This document shows positions 1-8,886 of a stretch of DNA of 42,448 nucleotides, one piece after another. A program made the position numbers and the translations under genes. The notes below the pieces were generated by a model. The model ran no database searches and was not told the DNA's origin. It saw only the letters and a list, made by a program, of their open reading frames with translations. Source of the DNA: Nemertoderma westbladi (taxonomy: Eukaryota; Xenacoelomorpha; Nemertodermatida; Nemertodermatidae). The DNA lies in the NCBI GenBank assembly GCA_032718475.1, contig JAUCBJ010008909.1, positions 20,001 to 62,448 on the forward strand, in the 5' to 3' direction. The first letter of the stretch is position 1. Each line of letters begins with the position of its first letter.

Positions 1-876
1 GAGGCTCTTTGAGATTCAGCTTAACACTAGAGTTGAGCAACAGGACGAGGCTCTTGTCAGATCCAGTTTAGCACTAGAGCTGAGCAACAGGACGAGGCTC
101 TTGTCAGATCCAGTTTAGCACTAGAGCTGAGCAACAGGACGAGGCCAGCTTAACACTAGAGCTGAGCAACAGGACGAGGCTCTTGTGAGATCCAGTTTAA
201 CACTAGAGCTGAGCAACAGGACGAGGCTCTTGTCAGATCCAGTTTAACACTAGAGCTGAGCAACAGGACGAGGCTCTTGTCAGATCCAGTTTAACACTAG
301 AGCTGAGCAACAGGACGAGGCTCTTGTCAGATCCAGTTTAACACTAGAGCTGAGCAACAGGACGAGGCTCTTGTCAGATCCAGTTTAACACTAGAGCTGA
401 GCAACAGGACGAGGCTCTTGTGAGATACAGCTTAACACTAGAGTTGAGCAACAGGACGAGGCTCTTTGAGATTCAGCTTAACACTAGAGTTGAGCAACAG
501 GACGAGGCTCTTGTCAGATCCAGTTTAACACTAGAGCTGAGCAACAGGACGAGGCTCTTGTCAGATCCAGTTTAACACTAGAGCTGAGCAACAGGACGAG
601 GCTCTTGTGAGATACAGCTTAACACTAGAGTTGAGCAACAGGACGAGGCTCTTTGAGATTCAGCTTAACACTAGAGCTAAGCAACAGGACGAGGCTCTTG
701 TCCGATCCAGTTTAGTACTAGAGCTGAGCAACAGGACGAGGCCAGCTTAACACTAGAGCTGAGGAACAGGTCGAGGCTCTTGTGAGATACAGCCTAACAC
801 TAGATCTGAGCAACAGGACGAGGCCCTTGTGAGATCCAGTTTAGCACTAGAGCTTAGCAACAGGACGAGGCTCTTG
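1..876. repeat. 47-bp tandem array (minisatellite), cut by window start
   Basis: About 18 head-to-tail copies of a unit near 47 bp, recognisable by the core GAGCAACAGGACGAGGCTC. Some units are shorter: those near 142 and 740 go straight from GACGAGG to CCAGCTTAACAC and lack the TCTTGTCAGAT segment. Others carry CTTTGAGATTCAGC instead of CTTGTCAGATCCAG. The order of variants partly repeats, as in ordinary unequal-exchange arrays. The left end lies outside the window. No coding function is apparent. Confidence 0.95.
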
Positions 877-1691
877 ACTCTAGGGAAATGGCCTCACTGC
901 GCAGTCTATACTGTCTTCACAGAGGTAGCACAGAATTCAGAATTGCCGAAAGTATCTCACTAAGACACATAATGAGCCCCGGCCTAAACTAACTAAGAAT
1001 GCAGTTGATAATGCCTCTACAGACTAATTATTACGATTTATAGACCTTAAATTATTATCGGATTATTTTATATTTGATTAACTATATTTTAAAATTTTTT
1101 ATTTATTCTTTATTTCCATTTATTTAACTAACCATCATCCCTGCAAACATGTTGACCCAATATTTACACTTTTCACAGCAGTCTTCGTCCCGTCAACCTA
1201 GCACAGCCTTCTGCATTTTTTATACATATACATTTTATAATTGTTGCCATCGACTAATCCTAAGTGGTTAATTACTTTGAGCGATTATATCTATATTTTA
1301 TAAATTTTGTATTTTATACTTTAACACTGCCCTGTTTAGCATCATTCTTAATACTTTCATGTTTAGTCGTTTGCATATTATTTTTTATCCATAACTTTAA
1401 ATTGGTGCCATCTTTTACAGACCTACCTTTGCCACACACCTAGTGCTTTGGAAACGAGGTAGGCCTCATGTGGCTATCCCATTACGTGATCATTTTAACC
1501 TGTATAGGATATATCATAGAACCACTATGTAAATCTATTTTACCTATCAATTTAACCCGTGTTTTTAATTAAGTCTACTTTAGAAATACGCTATACTGTA
1601 CTTATGTATAATTATGTTTGTTTTAATATGTGTACTATCTATATTTAATTTGAAGTATAATCTGTGTTTTTTTTTAATATGTGTACTATCT
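877..1691. other. AT-rich intergenic DNA, nothing recognised
   Basis: There is no open frame of note and no recognisable element. The sequence is AT-rich with scattered short T runs. The segment TTTTTTTTAATATGTGTACTATCTATATT near 1667 partly repeats a segment about 50 bases upstream, a small local duplication. Confidence 0.6.
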
Positions 1692-1720
1692 ATATTATTA
1701 TTATTATTATTATTATTTAT
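1692..1720. repeat. (ATT)n microsatellite
   Basis: About nine trinucleotide copies seen directly. Confidence 0.9.
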
Positions 1721-1867
1721 TGCAGAACTTAATCCATAATCAGAATAATTACACATATTACATTGAAAACAAAAAAAACAAAGATAAATAATTGACAGCC
1801 TTTAACAGTTACAACATGGAAGCATCTATCATTAACCGAAGGCGGCTGGTGCCGCAGTGGCTGTGGC

Positions 1868-1987
1868 TATAGCTATTATAATAGAGTTAGTTATAGCTAT
1901 TATAATAGAGTTAGTTATAGCTATTATAATAGAGTTAGTTATAGCTATTATAATAGAGTTAGTTATAGCTATTATAATAGAGTTATT
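1868..1987. repeat. 24-bp tandem repeat, five copies
   Basis: Five near-perfect copies of a 24-bp unit containing AGCTATTATAATAGAGTTAG. The period is a multiple of three, so the minus strand shows an artefactual Ile/Ala/Asn/Ser repeat peptide. Confidence 0.92.
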
Positions 1988-2116
1988 GCACTGGTCGATG
2001 CGACTAAATAATCTGATCTGAATAAATTTGGGTAAACCAATAGTACCAAACATAAGCGAAACACTACAACCATATGGAAAACCAAAAAAAGCGCCTGGCA
2101 GCATTATTATATTAGC

Positions 2117-2246
<130 letters not shown>

Positions 2247-2486
2247 AGCTACCTTAATGTTATTATAAACCAAGATAGAACTAGAACTAGATTCAACCTA
2301 GACCTAACCTATACTATTAACCTATATTATTATAACCACTTTGCAAAGCTCCTCAATAATGACAGGGTTCCCTGATAACTTTGTTGAACAAGTATTTCGA
2401 TTCGGTATACCAAGATATACCCATTGGCGACATCTCATTTGCTGTGGGATGTGAAGGCTGCTGCAATGAGCATTAAGACCAATCGT

Positions 2487-2885
2487 GTCAGTGGAGTAGA
2501 TGATGATGGTCTTTAAAATACCTGAGTGTTTGGAGCTCATTTACCCCATCTTAATAGACATGTTCAGAACAACGAGAGACCCACAAGAAATAATAACGAA
2601 TAAGTTTGTGACAGTTGCCAAGAAGGGTAGTATTTGGGAGTCCATGCTGGGCTCTAACACAGGATGCCGAATCTCTGGATGGAACATTCACAAGAATGCT
2701 GCGCCGGATTCATTATGTCAAGTACAATGAACACATTTCCATTCAAACTCTATATAACATTGTAGGTGTCTCATTGATAAGACCAGTCTGGGCAGAATCT
2801 TGTGCTAGGGCAGCCTGACGGTAGATGGGTAGTTGTGGCGGAGCAATTAACGATAACGTTCTTCGTGTCGGCTGCAATGCAGCAT
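2487..2885 (+). pseudogene. LINE (non-LTR retrotransposon) remnant, internally deleted
   Basis: The sequence from about 2638 to 2800 is clearly the same family as 26402-26560. Shared segments include TCCATGCTGGGCTCTAAC, CTCTGGATGG and CACAAGAATGCT. The translated block LDGTFTRMLRR resembles the region downstream of the reverse transcriptase core in RTE-like, CFDP2-like LINE proteins. Just upstream, about 2500-2630, a frame reading PECLELIYPILIDMFRTT then VAKKGS looks like an early part of the same reverse transcriptase, so the catalytic middle is missing. After about 2805 the similarity breaks, then resumes near 2868 at GCTGCAATGCAGCAT. Dead copy. The family label is inferred from motif memory only. 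Confidence 0.6.
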
Positions 2886-2940
2886 GCCGATAATATACCT
2901 ATCGGTGAGGTTTTTTACTTACTTAAAGTGCTCGGAAGGA

Positions 2941-2971
2941 TAATATTATTAATTATTAATTAATAATATTA
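2941..2971. repeat. AT-only inverted repeat, 15-bp arms
   Basis: A perfect 15-bp inverted repeat (TAATATTATTAATTA and its complement) with a one-base spacer. It could form a cruciform or be the footprint of a mobile element. Nothing else supports either role. Confidence 0.85.
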
Positions 2972-3570
2972 TTAATTACCAACAATTAATGTTTTCGACA
3001 GAGTTTTCTTCTTTCACGAAATTATGGCTGATAATAAATTGATAGAAAAGTCGTAGAGCGTAAATAAGGCGGTTCGATATATACACAAAGGATGCGGCTC
3101 TTTCAGGGGATATCTTAACTAATCAATTCTGCTTGAATGACTTAGATTATTCATTAAAGATAACCTCTAACAAATCATTTATTCATTCGAAAATGAAACG
3201 CAATGTGTTTGCAAGATGTCAGATTGGGGGTGCAACATATGTTGGAATTCAAGAAAAGGATTGTTATACATGGATAGACAATCACGGGTATGTAATACAA
3301 GGAATAAATGTTTACGCCGCATTCACATTTACAGATATTTCGCAATGGTCATTGTTATAGTAATTGTGAAATCTACTTGAAGCCTTCTTCTGACTATTGG
3401 ATATATTTCTTAATAAGTAGCCTCATGCGGTACATTATTCAAGCTGATGTAACACGTCGGAAGTCGGATTTGCACATTTTTAAGCCCAATCATTATGGGT
3501 TGGTATAATTATCTCTTCCCTGTGTTTCGTTTGTTGTGATATAATTTTTTCTACACTGAACAGCTCAGTC
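2972..3570. other. Intergenic stretch without a recognised gene
   Basis: A 75-codon open stretch at 3133-3360 starts at TTG rather than ATG and has no family resemblance I recognise. The rest is AT-rich. No function is assigned. Confidence 0.5.
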
Positions 3571-5395
3571 CATGTATCGAACCTGGGTGGAACTAGGCTG
3601 CAGCATTTAAAGCACTGCGACCAAACATTGCTGCACAGTCTTGGATTCGATCCTGGGTGGAAGTAGGCTGCAGTATTTAAGGCACTGCGACCAAACATTG
3701 CTGCACAGTCTTGGAATCGATCATGGTTGGAGTTACGCTGAATTTGAAGTAATGCGACCAAACAGTGCTGCACAGTCTTGGAATAGAACCTGGGTGAAGA
3801 TACACTGAATTTGAAGCAGTGCGACCAAACAGTGCTGCACAGTCTTGGAAGCGATCCTGGGTGGAACTAGGCTGCAGTATTTTAAGCACTGCGACCAAAC
3901 AGTGCAGCACAGTCTTGGAATCTATCCTGGATGGAACTAGACTGCAGTATTTGAAGCACTGCGACCAAGCAGTGCTGCACAGTCTTGGAATAGAACCTAG
4001 TTGGATTGACGCTAAATTTGAAGCACTGTGACCAAACAGTGCTGCACAGTCTTGGAATAGAACCGGGGTGGTCTTACGCTGAATTTGAAGCAATGCGACC
4101 AAACAGTGCTGCACAGTCTTGGAATAGAACCTGGGTGAAGATACGCTGAATTTGAAGCAGTGCGACCAAACAGTGCTGCACAGTCTTGGAATAGAACCGG
4201 GGTGGTCTTACGCTGAATTTGAAGCAATGCGACCAAACAGTGCTGCACAGTCTTGGAATAGAACCTGGGTGAAGATACGCTGAATTTGAAGCAATGCGAC
4301 CAAACAGTGCTGCACAGTCTTGGAATGGAACCTGGGTGAAGATACGCTGAATTTGAAGCAGTGCGACCAAACAGTGCTGCACAGTCTTGGAATAGAACCG
4401 GGGTGGTCTTACGCTGAATTTGAAGCAATGCGACCAAACAGTGCTGCACAGTCTTGGAATAGAACCTGGGTGAAGATACGCTGAATTTGAAGCAATGCGA
4501 CCAAACAGTGCTGCACAGTCTTGGAATAGAACCTGGGTGAAGATACGCTGAATTTGAAGCAGTGCGACCAAACAGTGCTGCACAGTCTTGGAATAGAACC
4601 GGGGTGGTCTTACGCTGAATTTGAAGCAATGCGACCAAACAGTGCTGCACAGTCTTGGAATAGAACCTGGGTGAAGGTACGCTGAATTTGAAGCACTGCG
4701 ACCAAACAGTGCTGCACAGTCTTGGAAGCGATCCTGGGTGGAACTAGGCTGCAGTATTTTAAGCACTGCGACCAAACAGTGCAGCACAGTCTTGGAATCT
4801 ATCCTGGATGGAACTAGACTGCAGTATTTGAAGCACTGCGACCAAGCAGTGCTGCACAGTCTTGGAATAGAACCTAGTTGGATTGACGCTAAATTTGAAG
4901 CACTGTGACCAAACAGTGCTGCACAGTCTTGGAATAGAACCGGGGTGGTCTTACGCTGAATTTGAAGCAATGCGACCAAACAGTGCTGCACAGTCTTGGA
5001 ATAGAACCGGGGTGGTCTTACGCTGAATTTGAAGCAATGCGACCAAACAGTGCTGCACAGTCTTGGAATAGAACCTGGGTGAAGATACGCTGAATTTGAA
5101 GAAGTGCGACCAAACAGTGCTGCACAGTCTTGGAATAGAACCGGGGTGGTCTTACGCTGAATTTGAAGCAATGCGACCAAACAGTGCTGCACAGTCTTGG
5201 AATAGAACCTGGGTGAAGATACGCTGAATTTGAAGCAGTGCGACCAAATAGTGCTGCAGTCTTGGAAGCGATCCTGGGTGGAACTAGGCTGCAGTATTTG
5301 AAGCACTGCGACCAAACAGTGCTACACGGACTGCTTGGAATAGAACCTAGTTGGATTGACGCTAAATTTGAACCACTGTTCCCAAACAGTGCTGC
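3571..5395. repeat. 67/70-bp tandem array with tRNA-like (SINE-like) units
   Basis: About 26 copies of a unit containing GCGACCAAACAGTGCTGCAC. Most copies are 67 bp, and a subset carrying GGCTGCAGTATT is 70 bp. A block of mixed variants starting near 3851 recurs near 4728, an offset of 877 bp, so segments of many units were duplicated together. The first units carry a segment like a tRNA A box (TAGGCTGCAGCATTTAAAGC, from 3594), followed about 50 bp later by ATTCGATCC (3645-3653), close to the B-box consensus. This suggests, without proving, that the unit derives from a tRNA-type SINE. The long minus-strand open frames here arise because the unit lacks stops in all three minus frames. Confidence 0.93.
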
Positions 5396-5829
5396 TCCCT
5401 ACAAGGATTGAATCCGGTCTTGATTGAATCCACGAATCCACCAACTAACTGGTCTGTCTAATTTATTATTTCTATATGATGTTATGAAGAATAAAAATTG
5501 ACTTATCAACAGTTATGCAGAGCAAAGTAACTTAGCAACGACTGAACGACAGTGTTCAAATTTCATAATACGTATTAAAAATATAACTCCTGGGAATTCT
5601 TAACAAGTTTTGAAGCAGAAATAATTTTATTAGAGACGCTGTGTGACTAACGTGAATGTCAAACAGCGACGTACGTGACAAAATGTGCCACCCCGACAGA
5701 GAAAAACAGAGTAATTGTTTCTAAACATGAGGCGTGTAAAATGCGTTCCATCATTAAATATTTAAGGTTGGTATCTCTGCTAGATATTCGTGCGGTTAAC
5801 CACACACAGAATTAGCTCCATTTGCTAAC
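5396..5829. other. Intergenic flank of the LTR element
   Basis: This is AT-rich unique-looking sequence between the 67-bp array and the retrotransposon. No gene or motif is recognised. It is the left side of the insertion target; the right side is 17952-18193. Confidence 0.6.
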
Positions 5830-5834
5830 CATTT
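5830..5834. repeat. Target site duplication, left copy (CATTT)
   Basis: CATTT lies directly before the TG of the 5' LTR and recurs directly after the CA of the 3' LTR at 17947. A five-base duplication is within the usual size range for BEL/Pao integration. Confidence 0.9.
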
Positions 5835-6168
5835 TGTAAAAGCTTCTGTGGGATGCAACTGGTCCTTCGCCCCGCGATCCAGTTTTTCCCCCATACGCTG
5901 AAATACTCTGAAACCTGCTGTAAAAGCGTTTACAGATATAATTGGATCCCCTAGCCCTCGGGGTGCTGTATAAGTGTTTTTAACGGACATAAAATAGATT
6001 CTTCTGAATGTGTGCTTTATGCGGACGTAGCAGGGTACACAACCCGCAATGCGGCATTTCACTGTCACTATGTCAAGGGAAGGATTCTGATTACGACATC
6101 TCCCAGCTGGATGATGACGTGGAGGGAGCTCTCATTGGACTCCTGGTTCCTTTGTTTTGGTCTAACAA

Positions 6169-6173
6169 CCAAT
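6169..6173 (+). promoter_or_regulatory. Candidate CCAAT box in LTR
   Basis: The ACCAATCAG context at 334 bp into this LTR also occurs at 289 bp into the otherwise diverged LTR of element 2 (37910), which suggests a conserved promoter element. The reverse form ATTGG lies 35 bp upstream in this LTR. The transcription start cannot be fixed from sequence alone. Confidence 0.4.
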
Positions 6174-6722
6174 CAGGGTGATTTGCGTTTTCCTTGAAGA
6201 GATACCTACAGCAGCTCCCAAACTCAGTGTTTATGTCGTTCCATACTGCCTGAAGATCGGCTGGAATGACGCAATGTTTCTGCCTTTTTATAAGAACATT
6301 AGTAGGCTAAATTATAGAAAGCATAGCTATTATCGATTCGATCCGATTCGATTCGACACGATTCCAATTTATAACTTAACGATTCAATGCAATCTAATTA
6401 TATCTTAACCTACCGTCATACTGCTTTTACTGTTTGTAATTTTGTATCAGTATAATTGGATGTTATTAGTTGAAGAATATCAATAATCAACCCACATTTT
6501 CCCAATATCTTTGATACACTACAGGTTAGAGAGAAAGGTTATGTACAACAATTGCGACTTTATTATTGTGTTTGTAGTGAATCTAATGTTGTTTGACAGA
6601 CACTACCTGAGTCCAGTGCATATCTCTTTATACCTGATCAAAGTCAGTAACTGTCGGCATATCAGTGAGCAGTGTTGTGCGTTACCGGTAGCGTGCGTGA
6701 TTGTAAAGTGATTGGATCTGAT

Positions 6723-6745
6723 AATAAAGCATTCCTAAAGAATGC
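6723..6745 (+). promoter_or_regulatory. AATAAA signal followed by perfect short hairpin
   Basis: AATAAA (6723-6728) is followed at once by GCATTC, loop CTAAA, then GAATGC (6729-6745). The identical copy in the 3' LTR is at 17555-17577. In element 2 the equivalent reads ACAAAGCATCTCCTAAAGAA, so the hairpin is only partly kept. This is a possible polyadenylation element; the role is inferred. Confidence 0.4.
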
Positions 6746-7045
6746 GCCCTATGCTTGAAATTTAAGCCATATCGTTGTGTGTAGTATCAGTCATAACTCT
6801 GTTTACATAGGTAGAGCGCCACGTCCTAAAAGGAACTGCTAATATTTCCCGAAAGTGAATAATATTTGTCAGAGATTATATATTAGTAATCAATCGAATA
6901 ATACAGTAGGCTTGACCGCAAAATAAATTTAAGCCCACGAATCCAGTCTCCCGGTGTTATAAACGGGTCATTTGGACGCGCATGGACTGGCTTCGGCTAA
7001 TGTTTTTGGTTTGTTTTTGTATTAAATCTTGTCATCTTATAAAAG

Positions 7046-7090
7046 GCAGTTTATCAATAAAGACATATAAATTTCGGCAGGTTAAACTGC
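7046..7090 (+). promoter_or_regulatory. AATAAA inside an 8-bp inverted repeat near LTR end
   Basis: GCAGTTTA (7046-7053) and its complement TAAACTGC (7083-7090) flank AATAAA at 7056-7061. It recurs in the 3' LTR at 17878-17922. The stem could present the polyadenylation signal on a hairpin, as some retroelement LTRs do. Element 2 keeps the right arm but not the left. Confidence 0.35.
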
Positions 7091-7114
7091 TGAAGGTCTA
7101 TAAAAGCGCGTACA

Positions 7115-8886
7115 ATAATAGCTATCGATCTTATTTGCGGTAAGCAATAAGATTGAAAAGTACCGGTACATCAGAACCGGTACCAGTAGGTCAGTAGGCC
7201 CAACTGTCATAACCGGTACTATTACCGTAGGTCCGTAGGCCTAACTGTCATAACCGGTACTGCTGTCCAAGTGCATTAGTATTATTTCGATTGTGATATA
7301 GTGTATATTGTAGGCTGCTAGGGGATTAGGGATTGATCACCCCTCATTCTTCTGTACAGTTTACTTATTTCTGTCGATTTTATTCACGTGTAAGTTAGTA
7401 TTGAGTAGAAGACGTGTAAGTCTGCTCAGATTGTTCAGATCATTGTAGGCTGGACTGTTGTCTGACTGTTGTTAGGCTTGAAGATTACAGCGTGTGTAGA
7501 GAGTCTGATAGGTGCCAGTTAGTAAGTTGGGGCAACTCGTAAGTTGTAAGGTCAACCCCCATAAAGAATAAGCCGCGCTACCTTATTAGCACGCATACTC
7601 ACTAACAAGTTTCGGAATCTGCACATCCTGTGGTTTATTTAGGCTTAATGGTAGTTTGTCAGCATCCGGTTTGTATTTTATTTGAGTATTCTGTACGGGT
7701 AGCGTAATATTTATTATTCAGAGTTTATGCGATTACTCGCAACATTCATGTCCCCAAGTTTATTCCTACAGTAATTGTGTTTGTTATACATACCGTTATA
7801 GTTAAATTAACCCCAGTACTACACGGGCTGCTTGGCGTAGGTAAAGACTGGTGACTCAGTGCCCCGGTCACTCCAGCAGATGCTGTGGTTCTTTTAACTG
7901 TTCAAGTATATTTAACTACTGGTTATCTGTTTTTACAAGTACCTGTACCTAATTTAGGGTTTAGTGTACAGTGCTTTCCGAAAGTAATTAGTGTAGGCAT
8001 TATTGTGTTGTAAAGTGGTTAATAGGCACGCTCGTTCTGGTAGACGGCGGTAATTAACTTCTAGGTAGGAACACTCCGTAGATACATAACGTTGTACCTA
8101 TAGCGATACGGCTGTAGGTCGTCAGGCGGTGGTACTTTCCTATCTAGACAACGCAGTATTTACTTCTACTTATTATTTTCAAATACCGTAGTATCCTGTT
8201 CGTTGTAATAGCCAGAAGAGCTAACCCTTTGTTAGACTGGTTAGTAGTTTCCCTGTAAAATTGCCCTAAAAAATTTCTGTACGTAACGTTTTGTGTGTTT
8301 ATTAGAGATTGTAATCTCACCAATAGTAAGTAACTAGTAAATAAGTAACGTAGGCCAGTAGAATTATTCTGTTTAGTGTCCCATAAGTAGTACTTCACTG
8401 AAAGCGCTTAGCTTCTGTGTAGTGGTATTTTGCCGGAAATAGTAACACCTATTTCAATCTTGTAACGAAATCCCTTATCAGGGTATATATATATATTATA
8501 AATCAACTCCAAAGATTTATAAATCAGTAGGCCTGCCATACAACAAGTAGGTCACAATATCAGTTGGACTACTGCTTGCATAACGGTAACAAAGTAAACT
8601 CAAGTAACTAAGTAACTTATAATTTCAGAAATTCAATTATCCTAAATAATTGATATACCGGTATTTCTAATAGGTTTATTATATTTATTTCTATAAATTT
8701 GAACTGAAATCATACCGGTATTCTTTAATTAATTCTAGTCTGTTATACTTATATATACTATAAGTGTATACCGGTATTCTAATATATTGCAATTAATTAC
8801 CTGTACTAGGCCAACAGTCTTACTGAATTACTAGGCTTGCTTTAACTGTGATTATAGCAGTAGACATTCAACTGTACAACTAAAAT
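7115..8886 (+). other. Long untranslated leader of element 1
   Basis: These 1772 bp lie between the 5' LTR and the gag ATG. Large blocks are closely similar to the leader of element 2, notably 7697-7822 against 39616-39745 and 7950-8160 against about 39875-40090, although neither contains a shared open frame. The conserved leader may hold packaging, dimerisation or translation-initiation RNA structures. Near 7160-7265 a short ACCGGTAC-containing segment is repeated. I could not match the bases directly after the LTR to a tRNA primer with confidence. Confidence 0.7.
8655..8777. repeat. Three ATACCGGTAT palindromes spaced 56-57 bp apart
   Basis: Perfect 10-bp palindromes at 8655, 8712 and 8768 lie just upstream of the gag start at 8887. 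Element 2 has four perfect copies and one imperfect copy at the same location with similar spacing. The intervening DNA is AT-rich and weakly similar between units, suggesting a degenerate tandem repeat of about 56 bp. Possible roles are protein binding or RNA dimerisation. Confidence 0.75.

Larger units (their letters stand above)
5835..7114 (+). repeat. 5' LTR of element 1 (1280 bp)
   Basis: This matches 16667-17946 at a constant offset of 10,832 bp, with no indel and no mismatch seen by eye. It begins TGTAAAAGCTTCTGTG and ends GCGCGTACA. It contains a CCAAT box, two AATAAA signals, two TATAAAAG motifs close to its 3' end (7038 and 7099), and a block around 6791-6880 strongly conserved in the LTR of element 2. 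Short open frames here occur identically in the other LTR and are not treated as genes. Confidence 0.97.

Noticed and set aside
4012-5315. Long minus-strand frames (212 and 413 codons) with a repeated CAALFGR-like peptide
   Set aside because: The 67-bp unit lacks stops in all minus frames, so frames cycle through every three units. Sequence is a tandem repeat with no start context or domain.
6012-6711. Three short frames in the 5' LTR (61, 76 and 66 codons), identical in the 3' LTR
   Set aside because: Their duplication is due to the LTRs. They are not kept in the LTR of element 2 and have no recognisable domain.
7038-7106. TATAAAAG motifs near the 3' end of the LTR as the core promoter
   Set aside because: They are not kept in element 2 and lie at the very end of the LTR. 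They may be chance, so they are mentioned only within the LTR entry.
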